Virus record (IMG/VR): IMGVR_UViG_3300027917_000159
Location: 1 to 26,151 of that record
Source: a virus
DNA: 26,151 bases
Direction: 5' to 3' (one strand)
In this document: positions 1 to 7,874 of the stretch, piece by piece
Numbering within the stretch: position 1 is the stretch's first letter
How the letters are laid out: each line of letters opens with the position of its first letter
Made by a program: the position numbers and the translations under genes
The notes under the pieces: generated by a model
What the model was told of the DNA's origin: nothing
What the model saw: the letters and a program-made list of their open reading frames with translations, nothing else
The model's database searches: none

Positions 1-1
1 C

Positions 2-1795
2 ATCCTAAAAAAAATGGGGATTACAATCCCTGTATTTAAAGATACTATGATTATGGCTTATCTATTACAATCTGAGCCGCAAGGACTTAAACCTTTAGCA
101 TTTAGACATTGTGGTATGGAGATGTCAAGTTATGCAGAATCTGTGAATATTAAAGATACATCAAAAGGATTAGAATATTTAAAATCCGTATTAGAACAAA
201 TATGGCCTGATCCAGAACCCTTTTATCAATTCAATGCCACTAATGTTTATAAAATTGTTAAGCCTCAGAATATAGCTAAGACTGTTACAAGGATCTTAAA
301 TGATAATCAAAACCCTGAAAAAAATATTAACATCAGGGATAGGTGGACACAAATTGCTGTTAATAAAGGTCGTGGTATGGTTGAAGATGTTTTAGGCACT
401 ATGCCTGAAGGTACAATCTCAGATATACCTATCAAAGACGCTATTTTTTATTCATGCCGGGACGCTGATGCAACATTCAGAGTATATCCAATATTATTAA
501 AAAAAATAAAAGCTATGGAATTAGAAAATGTGTTTGAAGTAGATTGTTCCGTTGTTCCAATGGTAGATGATATGCAAAGAGCTGGTATAAAAATTGACCC
601 GGATTATCTTCGTAGTTTAAGCACTTACTTTGAAGGAAAAAAAGCTGAGATTGCTATACAATTATATGCTATTTATGGCGAACCTTTTAATATAGGTTCT
701 CCGCTTCAAATAGCTGTTTTATTATTTGACAAGTTAGGATTAAAAGAATTAAAAAAAAGAAGCACTGGAATTAAAATTCTTAAGCAATTTAAAGATGAGC
801 ATCCGGCTGTAGACTTAATTATAAAGTGGAGAAAATATGAAAAATTAAATAATACTTACGCAAAATTATTGCCCAAATTTTGTGATAAAGACAATCGAAT
901 TCATGCTAGTATATTACTTACACGAACCGCCACGGGACGTATGTCGATGAAAAAACCAAATTTAATGGCTCAACCTAAACACGGTGAAGAAAGTAAAATG
1001 ATTAGAAAAGGGTTTATAGCTAGAAATGGTTGTCATTTAGTAAGTTCCGATTATTCACAAATTGAACTTAGAGTATTAGCGCATGAGGCAAATGAATCTT
1101 CTATGATCCAAGATTTTATAGCAGGAGAAGATATTCATTTAAACACGGCTGTCCGAATCTTTAAAGTTCCAGAAGATCAAATTACTCCTATGCAAAGGTT
1201 TAGTTCTAAAAGGGTTAATTTTGGGATACCTTACGGTGTGCAACCCCAAGGGTTAATGGAACAGCTTGCCTCTCAGGATGCCAAAGGGTGGTCTTATTCT
1301 AAATGTCAAGAGCTTATTAATAATTGGTATCAAACCTATTCTCAAGTTCACAAATATATGATCGGTGTTCAACAATTCGCTCAACGATATGGATATGTTC
1401 GGGATATGTGGGGACGAGTTCGTTTTGTCCCTTCTGTAAAGTCTTCTAATAAGTGGGCTCAATTAGAAGCTCTCAGACAAGCTGGGAATATGCCTATACA
1501 AGCTGGAGCCGCGGGTGTCATTAAAAAAGCTATGGCAAGTCTAATTCCAGTTTATAAAGGGTTTCAAAAAGCTGGATATATTTGTAATCCATTGCTTCAA
1601 ATACACGATGATTTATTATTTGAAGTCCAAGATGCTATAATTGATATATTTGTGTTATGTTTGATACATCACATGGAAAGTGTAGCTATTCTGAAAGTTC
1701 CGATTAAGGTTGATGTCGAGGTCGGTAAGACTTGGTCGGAGATGTTACCATATAAAGAATGGATAGAAATGGATAAGAAAGAGGATATAAAATGA
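2..1795 (+). CDS. Family A DNA polymerase (5' end beyond window)
   Basis: Replicative DNA polymerase of the Pol I family. The frame stays open to the left edge, so the gene is partial; the ATG at 14 is probably internal. Residue numbers count from that ATG. The first residues match the end of the 3'-5' exonuclease domain (DTMIMAYLL), and the Exo III motif YSCRDAD follows near residue 147; Exo I and Exo II must lie upstream of the window. The polymerase domain is complete: motif A DYSQIELR from D346, O-helix motif B R395-FSSK-RVNFGIPYG with F403 and Y407 at the positions of E. coli Phe762 and Tyr766, and motif C HDD at 531-533. The stretch between the exonuclease motifs is longer than in E. 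coli Pol I. The stop overlaps the next start (ATGA), so translation is probably coupled. Family call very secure. Confidence 0.96.
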   Translation: MLKKMGITIPVFKDTMIMAYLLQSEPQGLKPLAFRHCGMEMSSYAESVNIKDTSKGLEYLKSVLEQIWPDPEPFYQFNATNVYKIVKPQNIAKTVTRILNDNQNPEKNINIRDRWTQIAVNKGRGMVEDVLGTMPEGTISDIPIKDAIFYSCRDADATFRVYPILLKKIKAMELENVFEVDCSVVPMVDDMQRAGIKIDPDYLRSLSTYFEGKKAEIAIQLYAIYGEPFNIGSPLQIAVLLFDKLGLKELKKRSTGIKILKQFKDEHPAVDLIIKWRKYEKLNNTYAKLLPKFCDKDNRIHASILLTRTATGRMSMKKPNLMAQPKHGEESKMIRKGFIARNGCHLVSSDYSQIELRVLAHEANESSMIQDFIAGEDIHLNTAVRIFKVPEDQITPMQRFSSKRVNFGIPYGVQPQGLMEQLASQDAKGWSYSKCQELINNWYQTYSQVHKYMIGVQQFAQRYGYVRDMWGRVRFVPSVKSSNKWAQLEALRQAGNMPIQAGAAGVIKKAMASLIPVYKGFQKAGYICNPLLQIHDDLLFEVQDAIIDIFVLCLIHHMESVAILKVPIKVDVEVGKTWSEMLPYKEWIEMDKKEDIK

Positions 1796-2013
1796 AGCGC
1801 TATATTTTAGGTTGGATTATATTAGCTATTTTATCTTGTCAATTATTTTCGCCATTTAAATATGAAAAACCTGAAACTATAATAGAAATTTGTGTAGACA
1901 AATGTTTTATTTATGTTTTAGCAAATGACATAGGATATAAAAATTGTTTAATAAACTGTTATGAAAAGGAGAAGAAAAGAGATGAAAAAATTTATAAAAA
2001 ATCCACTGTGTGA
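1792..2013 (+). CDS. Small exported protein with twin CX3C motifs
   Basis: Unrecognised 73-residue protein. It starts in an ATGA overlap with the polymerase and has AGAGGA six bases upstream. Residues 4-20 are hydrophobic with a short basic start (MKRY), like a signal peptide or anchor; Cys16 in AILSC is a weak lipobox candidate. The rest carries CVDKC, then 13 residues, then CLINC, a CX3C-X13-CX3C pattern suited to a disulfide-locked helical hairpin, which would make sense if the protein is exported. The tail is rich in Lys and Glu. It could be a small lipoprotein or spanin-like protein, but nothing proves that. Its end overlaps the next gene by 32 bases. Confidence 0.7.
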   Translation: MKRYILGWIILAILSCQLFSPFKYEKPETIIEICVDKCFIYVLANDIGYKNCLINCYEKEKKRDEKIYKKSTV

Positions 2014-2230
2014 AAAATGTGCTAATAGTAGTATTACATTTAAATATATTCAAAATAGAAAACGTGGAGTTGAATCTGAAGAAATACAACACCATTGTTT
2101 AACGTGTGGCTATACTTGGTGCACACTTCCAAACCAAGTTAATTTAAGAAATGAAAATTCTGGAACATTATATTCTACTTGGGATAAACAAATAAAAAAA
2201 ATGAAAAAAGAAATAGAAAGAAAAAGATGA
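1982..2230 (+). CDS. Small zinc-ribbon-like protein
   Basis: Unrecognised 82-residue basic protein. An in-frame ATG exists at 1961, but GGAG at 1968-1971 sits inside that extension at good spacing from the ATG at 1982, so the shorter start is chosen. CEKC near residue 10 and CLTC about 32 residues later are spaced as in a zinc ribbon, and the second pair is followed by GYTW as in many ribbon proteins. The C-terminus is strongly basic, ending in KKEIERKR, which suits nucleic acid binding. The stop overlaps the next ATG (ATGA). Confidence 0.65.
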   Translation: MKKFIKNPLCEKCANSSITFKYIQNRKRGVESEEIQHHCLTCGYTWCTLPNQVNLRNENSGTLYSTWDKQIKKMKKEIERKR

Positions 2231-2385
2231 TTAAAACTCTTGCTGAAACTATTATATGGGTGGCTGAAGAGAAGTTAAAAAAAGAGGGGGGTCAGGGTAT
2301 CAACTCAGCGATACATGCCGTTGTGCTTGAGATTAGCCAGCTTCTGATGATACATATGAAGGAGGTTCAAGATGCTTCCAAATGA
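2227..2385 (+). CDS. Small hypothetical protein (52 aa)
   Basis: A 52-codon frame that starts in an ATGA overlap with the preceding stop and ends 14 bases inside the next gene. It begins MIKTLAETII and is helical and amphipathic in character (IHAVVLEISQLLMIHM). There is no strong Shine-Dalgarno sequence of its own, so translation would rely on coupling. The strong AAGGAGG that serves the next gene lies inside its 3' end. No family recognised; tight packing and lack of any other gene in this stretch are the support. Confidence 0.55.
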   Translation: MIKTLAETIIWVAEEKLKKEGGQGINSAIHAVVLEISQLLMIHMKEVQDASK

Positions 2386-2704
2386 TTATGATTGGCATCA
2401 TTTAGACATTGAGATAAAATATTCAAAAAATAAAACAAAAAGAATATGCGTAACTTGTGGAAGACCGATCTATAAAACATTTCAAAAAGAATATGTAAAA
2501 TCTACTGGCTATCTTATTTCTAAACTTTGTACCTGGGATCAATATTACACTTGTTGTGAACAGTGCAAAAACGAATGGCTAGAAAACGCAGATGAAAGGT
2601 GGCTGGGAATAATGGGCTCTAGGGAATGGTATAGAGACTGTAAGAAAGCTTCTGACCCTTATTTAAGAAAAGCTGGTGTAGAATGGGGAAGGAGAAAACC
2701 ATGA
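2372..2704 (+). CDS. Hypothetical protein with two cysteine pairs
   Basis: A 110-residue protein preceded by AAGGAGG six bases upstream of the ATG. CVTC near residue 26 and CCEQC near residue 62 could bind one zinc ion in a treble-clef or ribbon-like fold, as in HNH-associated or FCS-type small domains. The second half is rich in Trp, Arg and Glu (NEWLENADERWLGIM). No catalytic motif is visible. It is the last rightward gene before the two-way terminator. Confidence 0.65.
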   Translation: MLPNDYDWHHLDIEIKYSKNKTKRICVTCGRPIYKTFQKEYVKSTGYLISKLCTWDQYYTCCEQCKNEWLENADERWLGIMGSREWYRDCKKASDPYLRKAGVEWGRRKP

Positions 2705-2764
2705 AAAACAATGCAGTTGTTACATAGAAAAATAAGATACATTAAATAAAACAATTGTTTAGTT

Positions 2765-2799
2765 AAAAAAAAAGCCAAGTTACGATGACTTGGCTTTTT
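2765..2799. terminator. Bidirectional intrinsic terminator
   Basis: GCCAAGT (2774-2780) pairs with ACTTGGC (2788-2794) around a 7-nt loop. Nine A residues precede the stem and five T residues follow it, so it can end transcription on both strands. It lies exactly between the rightward genes ending at 2704 and the leftward gene ending at 2833. Confidence 0.85.
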
Positions 2800-2832
2800 C
2801 ATTATTTAAAGGTCCGGATAGAAACTAATAAA

Positions 2833-3582
2833 TTACTTAGTCACATATAAAGCTTGAACTTTAATCCATGGACGGTCTTGAAATTTAGATTCACCAGACG
2901 AATATCCTGTGCCGCCTGTAGCAACACCAGCCAGGGTATCATTATTTCCCATTTTGGCTATTGTACTATTACCTCCAATTCCCCAACCTTTTGCAAGCAA
3001 TGTTCTGGTAAATCCATCTCTACCATAGATTGAATTGGCTCCAAGTTTCCATGCTTCGTGCATGGCAATCGCTAGCAATTCCTCAGATGTAATATCTTTC
3101 TTTGTTGCCCTTACCATAATCCAACCGCGAATTTCAACTGTAAAATTTAGAACTTTCTTAGGGTTTCTTAGGTAAAGTAAAATGTTCTTTGATCTATGAC
3201 TTATATTTACAAATTCGCCGCTAGGAGTAACAACTTCTGTTTGAACATTTTTAGCATTGACTCTCATATTATCAATCTCTTTGACAGTAAAACGATGCTG
3301 AAATTCTACCAAATCTGATAATGCTTCATACTGAGGACCGACTTTTCTATCACCTTGTGTACCATTATAAGGCATAGGTGGGAATACTTGCCCTTCGTTT
3401 GCCGGAAAGCCTCTATTACCTTGTATTTTAGTCTCCCCATTCCCTTCATTAATTATTATAGCTTGTGCTGCTGAATCTGCTCTATTATCAGATGCTCTTG
3501 CCGTTGTTATAGTAAGAAGTAACATACAGACTATAAAAACTATTAAAAAAGAGGCAACAATTAAAAAAGTGTTTTTTCTCAT
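2833..3582 (-). CDS. Exported hypothetical protein
   Basis: A 249-residue protein with a clear Sec-type signal peptide: basic start MRKN, hydrophobic residues 6-27, and an ARA-S cleavage site after residue 30. The mature N-terminal part is low in complexity (Gly, Asn, Pro). Around residues 165-185 there is AMHEAWKLGANSI, which recalls the A..A..LGAN signature of the small YbjQ-type fold; this is a weak resemblance. A Gly/Thr/Ser-rich stretch follows, then a short beta-like end. Shine-Dalgarno AAGGAG is seven bases from the ATG. It follows another exported protein and shares its unit. Exported soluble proteins are unusual in phages outside lysis and superinfection exclusion, so this looks like cargo acting on the host surface. 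Confidence 0.75.
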   Translation of the reverse strand: MRKNTFLIVASFLIVFIVCMLLLTITTARASDNRADSAAQAIIINEGNGETKIQGNRGFPANEGQVFPPMPYNGTQGDRKVGPQYEALSDLVEFQHRFTVKEIDNMRVNAKNVQTEVVTPSGEFVNISHRSKNILLYLRNPKKVLNFTVEIRGWIMVRATKKDITSEELLAIAMHEAWKLGANSIYGRDGFTRTLLAKGWGIGGNSTIAKMGNNDTLAGVATGGTGYSSGESKFQDRPWIKVQALYVTK

Positions 3583-3615
3583 ATCTTCTCCTTTTCTTTA
3601 GATACTTAATATGAT

Positions 3616-3639
3616 CGTGGAAGTTTAAATACCTCCACG
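3616..3639 (-). other. Intergenic hairpin between two exported-protein genes
   Basis: CGTGGA (3616-3621) pairs with TCCACG (3634-3639). There is no following T run on the minus strand, so it is more likely an mRNA-processing or stability stem than a terminator. It may let the upstream gene be expressed at a higher level than the downstream one. Confidence 0.45.
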
Positions 3640-3650
3640 ACCAAGGGTAA

Positions 3651-4469
3651 TTAATTAATGTTTCTGTTACTAATCTGAAGGCCTCCGGAAGTTGTCGCAC
3701 CTGAACCTGTACTCGAAAAAGACATACTAGCTGCATTAGCTTCAACACCGTACCTTGTGATACTTACACTAGATGTACCTGTTGTTATCGCCATACCAGA
3801 ACCCTGTACATCTTTCCTACCTTCGACATCGTAAGAATAAGAAGCTGTCCCGGTTGTACCAGCAAAACCACCATCATTTTCTACCCAAGTAGCTTGACCA
3901 ACTTCACCTTCACCCCATGCATAGGGGTCAACCATTTTATCAATAGATGCACAACCTTTACTATTGACCTCTGCAAATGAAATAGCTGTATCAGTACCAC
4001 GAAAACTAATTTCGATAGCACTTGTAAATGTACCGCCTTCTGTATATGCTTTTCCTTCTAGTCCCGCTTGATTTGGGTGTGTCATTGTAACATCATAACC
4101 AGCTCCTGATTGTTCTTGACCATAAGCCCAAGTATTACCATGATCTACATAAGCGCCTGAATTTTGATACACATCTGCATTAATAGTCACCTCTTCCTTC
4201 TCACCGCGTTTGCCAGACGCAAAAGCTTCAGAACTAGCTTTCTGACTTGAAAAGGCTCCTGCAATATTACGCATACTGTAATCAAATCCAACAGGGTTTT
4301 TAACTTGGGCATTAGCCCAACCCGATGCTACGTCCGGGCTATCTGCAAAATAACTGCTGCCAGCAAACCCTTCCGCTTCTTGCCAAGCATCTGAATCGGC
4401 TATAGCGAATCCAGCCAGAAAAAAAATTGATGCTAAACTTACTGTCAAACACAACAACATTTTCTTCAT
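3651..4469 (-). CDS. Exported Gly/Ser/Ala-rich hypothetical protein
   Basis: A 272-residue protein with a textbook signal peptide: MKK, hydrophobic core to about residue 22, and AIA-D cleavage after residue 24. The mature chain is rich in Gly, Ser, Thr and Ala, nearly free of Lys and Arg over long stretches, and alternates polar and small residues as in beta-rich surface or fibre proteins. Only one cysteine is seen in the mature part (SKGCASIDK), so disulfides are unlikely to stabilise it. AGGAG lies a few bases before the ATG, and a promoter candidate sits 28-55 bp upstream. It heads the two-gene exported unit. Function unknown; a surface-modifying or adhesin-like role is inference. Confidence 0.75.
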   Translation of the reverse strand: MKKMLLCLTVSLASIFFLAGFAIADSDAWQEAEGFAGSSYFADSPDVASGWANAQVKNPVGFDYSMRNIAGAFSSQKASSEAFASGKRGEKEEVTINADVYQNSGAYVDHGNTWAYGQEQSGAGYDVTMTHPNQAGLEGKAYTEGGTFTSAIEISFRGTDTAISFAEVNSKGCASIDKMVDPYAWGEGEVGQATWVENDGGFAGTTGTASYSYDVEGRKDVQGSGMAITTGTSSVSITRYGVEANAASMSFSSTGSGATTSGGLQISNRNIN

Positions 4470-4496
4470 AAACTTCTCCTTTTTTTGTTAGAGGTT

Positions 4497-4524
4497 ATTA
4501 TTTAAATGTTCCGTCCCTTGTCAC
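4497..4524 (-). promoter_or_regulatory. Sigma-70 promoter candidate for the exported-protein unit
   Basis: On the minus strand GTGACA (4519-4524) and AATAAT (4497-4502) are each one mismatch from consensus and lie 16 bp apart. The start would fall about 20 bases before the ATG-proximal ribosome site of the gene ending at 4469. An independent promoter fits a cargo unit expressed apart from the upstream DNA genes. Confidence 0.5.
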
Positions 4525-4561
4525 TTTTTTTTATTTTTACTAAATAAATAATTTAATATCT

Positions 4562-4861
4562 TTATTTTATTCCCCAAACTATTAAAACAAATTCCTTTAA
4601 CAAAGCTTCCCAGTTATCAGCTTCCATTAACGCTTCTTCAATTTCTATGTATTTTTGATCTGATGGAAGAATATTTTTAGTTTCTCTAACCGTCGTAACA
4701 GTTAATCTAACTCGACGTATTTTTTCTAATAATAGTCTATACATTTTTTCGTCTAACTGATAATCACTAAGTAACAATATATCGTCTGCCAAAAACCGTT
4801 TGATACTATCATAAGCTTCTTTTGTTATAGTAACGTCATTTATTGTTTTTGTAGTTGTCAT
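4562..4861 (-). CDS. Hypothetical protein (99 aa)
   Basis: Predicted mostly helical and acidic, with no family recognised. The start overlaps the stop of the ERCC4-type nuclease gene (ATGA), so it is translated by coupling and may act with it. The middle holds a basic patch (LEKIRRVRLTVTTVRETK). A stretch of roughly 90 AT-rich bases without a clear terminator separates it from the exported unit downstream. Confidence 0.7.
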   Translation of the reverse strand: MTTTKTINDVTITKEAYDSIKRFLADDILLLSDYQLDEKMYRLLLEKIRRVRLTVTTVRETKNILPSDQKYIEIEEALMEADNWEALLKEFVLIVWGIK

Positions 4862-5586
4862 GTATGTAACTCCTTTCTAATTGCAGCAGCAGTTTTCTTT
4901 CCAATTCCTTCTACTTTTAATAATTCTTTTTCTGTAGCATTAACTAAATTTTCCATTGTTTTAAAGTAAGAAGCGACTGTAGCCGATCTTTTCCATCCTA
5001 TACCTTCTAACTCTGCGCAGGCTCTGCGAAGAAAGGAAGGCTTAATAAGTGTATCAACTGGTCTTTGAACTTTATGAAATTGATGTAAAGAGGTATGTTT
5101 ATCATATGGTATTTGCCACCAATTATACAGATAAGTTAAATACTGAGCCGACTCTTTTAAAGTGCCAGTCATCCAAACTTTAACGCCCATTGTCACCATC
5201 AAGGTATTAATATATTTTGTAACAGACCTAAAAGTCCAATTAGAATTCCCATGCTGTTGAATAGAACACCATTTTCTTTTACCGTTATGATAAGTCTGTA
5301 TCTCACCCTCAGAACCCATTCTCCAAATTCCTTCTATCAATAAATAAACTTCATGATAAGAATTCATCAGACCTATTAATTGGTGTCCGGCTAATCGACC
5401 AGAATCTATACTAGATATTAAATCCCCAACTCTCTTTCTCTCAACCCCTATCCAACTAGGAATTCCTCCAGGACCACATCCTATAAAACAAGCGTCTGCA
5501 AATTCAAGACGCTGCATTATTACCGGAGCATCTAAATAACGATAGAGTTCTTTTGCTCCTATTCTATCATCAATTAAAATCGTCAT
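4858..5586 (-). CDS. ERCC4-type structure-specific nuclease with helix-hairpin-helix
   Basis: Likely endonuclease of the XPF/Mus81/Hef class, which cuts branched DNA such as forks and flaps. The ERCC4 active-site pattern is seen: Asp31 in FADACF, then V-ERK-RVGD with E49, R50, K51 and D55, followed by LISSIDSGRL as in family members. The C-terminal 50 residues form two helix-hairpin-helix repeats (AELEGIGWKRSA and VEGIGKKTAAAIRKEL), the usual DNA-binding half of these enzymes. No helicase domain is fused. At 242 residues it has the compact nuclease-HhH build. It sits with the RNA ligase and Sak4-like genes, which suits replication-fork or recombination-intermediate processing. Confidence 0.88.
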   Translation of the reverse strand: MTILIDDRIGAKELYRYLDAPVIMQRLEFADACFIGCGPGGIPSWIGVERKRVGDLISSIDSGRLAGHQLIGLMNSYHEVYLLIEGIWRMGSEGEIQTYHNGKRKWCSIQQHGNSNWTFRSVTKYINTLMVTMGVKVWMTGTLKESAQYLTYLYNWWQIPYDKHTSLHQFHKVQRPVDTLIKPSFLRRACAELEGIGWKRSATVASYFKTMENLVNATEKELLKVEGIGKKTAAAIRKELHT

Positions 5587-5613
5587 AAAAATCTATCTCC
5601 CAACCATTTAGAA

Positions 5614-6552
5614 CTAATTTGTAATAACATTAAAATTTTCCAAAAGTTTTTCTTTATACCATTCTGGAAAACCTTTTATAACTTCTCTTTTAATTTGATC
5701 AATAAACATTTTATATAATTCCAACATTATTTCCTCTTTACATTCTTCCATAATATCTCTTTGAATTTCTTTTATTAAGGGTCCAATATCTTTTGGCTCA
5801 TCTAATAAAAGATTTTGCTCTTTTAAATGTTGTATTGCTTTTTCCCATCTTGCAGATGTTTTATATTGGTTTATAAAAGTCTCCCATTTACTAGCTTTTG
5901 ATTTTTTTACAGACCAATCTTTTTTGTGCTTTTCTTTAAATTTTTCACTTACATACTTGGCACTGGTTAAAGGAATATATAATCCACTGGTATCATCACT
6001 TCCAATAAAATAATCTTTCTCATAGTTTTTGATTACAACACCTTCAATAGTTGGGCCACCAAGAAAACTTTCCTTTTTTAACATATGATCTAAAAGCTCT
6101 TTTACATCATCCGCGGAGGCTATATCTATTTTTCCTTCATGTATAAGTGGCACAACATCAATACCTAATCCATCCGCTATCAAAGCTATTCTAACATAAT
6201 CCATTGGTTCACCATTTATAAACACTCCAAAAAGAGCAAGATTATTTTTAGGAACCCTATCATAAGATAATACATTATGCTTTGGCTTTTCGAGGTATTC
6301 GCAATAATAAATAGTATTATCCATTAATTTATCGCCTATTGATTGTACATATTCAATAGCTTTTTTAAACAGTTTATTTGGAGCTTCCAACACTAAGCGA
6401 GCTCTTTTACTTTGACATATTAATTCTCCATTGAAAAAACTAAATGAAAACTGACTACCGTCAATTTTTTCAGTAATCTCTACAGAGTCATTAAACATAC
6501 CTATAGTATATCTATGACCTAAAGTCCAAATTTTAGGGAATGCTCCAAACAT
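5614..6552 (-). CDS. RNA ligase, Rnl2-like nucleotidyltransferase
   Basis: ATP-dependent RNA ligase of the covalent nucleotidyltransferase superfamily. Motif I is EKIDGS with the adenylated lysine at K29. Motif III is YYCEYLEKPKHN (82-93), with IIIa-like LALFGVF (105-111); motif IV is EGVVIK (170-175); and a motif V-like SAKYVSEKFKEKHKK starts near residue 197. The C-terminal third (about 215-312) is helical and charged and may be the second domain. It would seal nicks in RNA, classically to repair tRNA cut by host defence nucleases, but no polynucleotide kinase-phosphatase partner is seen in the window. The fold is shared with DNA ligases and mRNA capping enzymes; the motif spacing favours an Rnl2-type RNA ligase. 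Confidence 0.87.
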   Translation of the reverse strand: MFGAFPKIWTLGHRYTIGMFNDSVEITEKIDGSQFSFSFFNGELICQSKRARLVLEAPNKLFKKAIEYVQSIGDKLMDNTIYYCEYLEKPKHNVLSYDRVPKNNLALFGVFINGEPMDYVRIALIADGLGIDVVPLIHEGKIDIASADDVKELLDHMLKKESFLGGPTIEGVVIKNYEKDYFIGSDDTSGLYIPLTSAKYVSEKFKEKHKKDWSVKKSKASKWETFINQYKTSARWEKAIQHLKEQNLLLDEPKDIGPLIKEIQRDIMEECKEEIMLELYKMFIDQIKREVIKGFPEWYKEKLLENFNVITN

Positions 6553-6559
6553 AATTTAT

Positions 6560-6763
6560 TTACTCCTTTTTTAATTTTCTTTGAATACCGTTGCATGTAA
6601 GACAAAGTATATCATCTGCTTTATTTTGAAAATTAAACGTGCGATTTAAAGATTCAAATGTAAGCATATTCGCCTCAATACAATGAATTATTTCTTTTTT
6701 GGTTAATTTATGGAGCCATTTAAATTTATTATCTATTTCTATTGGTTGTTGGTGGTTAGTCAT
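6560..6763 (-). CDS. Small hypothetical protein with CLTC motif
   Basis: A 67-residue protein with AAGGAG before the ATG. One cysteine pair (CLTC) lies near the C-terminus, followed by a basic end, and a single Cys sits in the middle; a lone pair could bind metal only as a dimer. The middle (WLHKLTKKEIIHCIEAN) is helical. It sits between the Sak4-like and RNA ligase genes in the same unit. Not recognised. Confidence 0.65.
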   Translation of the reverse strand: MTNHQQPIEIDNKFKWLHKLTKKEIIHCIEANMLTFESLNRTFNFQNKADDILCLTCNGIQRKLKKE

Positions 6764-6776
6764 TATAAACTCCTTT

Positions 6777-7571
6777 TTATTTCCATTCTTTAGGGGGTGT
6801 CCCAGTAATCATTGAAGATACCATTGGAAAAGTTGCCATCATCCCAACAAATTCTGTTTCTAATAAATCAGGATTAGTTCTGGAATTTTCTACTATAATA
6901 ACAAAAGGTGGATTAGGTTGACCTGGAAGAGGATATTTTGTTTTTTCTTTCATCCGTGTAGCGATAAGATTAGTTTGTACCATATGACCTATTTCTTTAA
7001 AACCTTCCCTTATATATTTTCCAGTAGGGGCATTTTCAATATATTCCTCTTTCATTTGGTGCAGTAAAATAAGATTTTTGTTAGTAGCATAAATTTTATT
7101 AATCTCTCTTTTAAATTTTGCATTAAGGTAATTATAGAGATGGGGTGGGACTTGAGTAGACTTACCAAATTCAGCTAATCTATAGAGAGCCCATAACTCT
7201 GATGCCGTGTCTATAACTATAGTTTTAACTTGTGCATTTAGCAAAGCTGTTTTCCAGCCTTTTAAAAATTTTTCTACTTCCATCATAGCCAAATTTTTCA
7301 TATCTATAGCTGCCGCTCTTTTTGCATCTTTATCAGACTCTGCACTACCCAATTCTTTTGGCAGCTCAAGTCTAAATTCCCAAATCTCTTTTTCAAATTT
7401 TTGTACTACACCTTCAAGACCTGTATTAAGATTGAAAAAAGCGATAGGAGCTGGAGCTGTTAAAGAATAATGAGTTTTACCTTTTTTATCTCTACCAACA
7501 ACCGAACAGATCATCCTATTAAGCACTTTTTTATTGGGCTCAGTAAACCCTTCTGGCATATTTTTAATCAT
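6777..7571 (-). CDS. Sak4-like RecA-family ATPase
   Basis: P-loop ATPase that in phages acts as a single-strand annealing or RecA-like recombinase. Walker A is GRDKKGKT (residues 26-33), preceded by the strand ICSVV. Walker B is TIVIDT ending at D121, followed by ASELW. The length of 264 residues and the single AAA_24-like domain fit Sak4. Later motifs include LILLHQMKEEY (sensor-like strand) and FVIIVENSRTNPDL near the end. It overlaps the upstream gene by 8 bases. Sak4 proteins usually need a single-stranded-DNA-binding protein, and none is recognised here. Confidence 0.85.
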   Translation of the reverse strand: MIKNMPEGFTEPNKKVLNRMICSVVGRDKKGKTHYSLTAPAPIAFFNLNTGLEGVVQKFEKEIWEFRLELPKELGSAESDKDAKRAAAIDMKNLAMMEVEKFLKGWKTALLNAQVKTIVIDTASELWALYRLAEFGKSTQVPPHLYNYLNAKFKREINKIYATNKNLILLHQMKEEYIENAPTGKYIREGFKEIGHMVQTNLIATRMKEKTKYPLPGQPNPPFVIIVENSRTNPDLLETEFVGMMATFPMVSSMITGTPPKEWK

Positions 7572-7863
7572 CTTTGGCCTCCTTTATAATTTCTTTTAAA
7601 CTTAGTTTTATAGACTCCATAACCCTTTGTTCAATAAGATCAACAGGTAAAGGCATTGGATTATCCGGACAATCTCCGCATACAATAAATCTGTCAAGAT
7701 CAATATTAGAAATATCACTTATTTTAATTCCATTTTCAGGATAAGCCACAAGTTTTAAAAATACTTCCTGTGCTTTTCTTTGACTCCGTTCACAAAAGCC
7801 AGGGGTAACTCTAGCTGTATATCTACTGCATGTTTTCATTTCTGGATAAGTTATAGTTTCCAT
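7564..7863 (-). CDS. Hypothetical cysteine-containing protein
   Basis: A 99-residue protein. The frame opens at 7890, but AGAGG lies close before the ATG at 7863, so that start is used. TCSRYTARVTPGFC near the start and CGDC in the middle give four cysteines that could bind zinc or an Fe-S cluster. The C-terminal helix is charged (RVMESIKLSLKEIIKEA). It ends inside the start of the Sak4-like gene (8-base overlap), so the two are co-translated. Function unknown. Confidence 0.65.
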   Translation of the reverse strand: METITYPEMKTCSRYTARVTPGFCERSQRKAQEVFLKLVAYPENGIKISDISNIDLDRFIVCGDCPDNPMPLPVDLIEQRVMESIKLSLKEIIKEAKDD

Positions 7864-7874
7864 TATATACCTCT

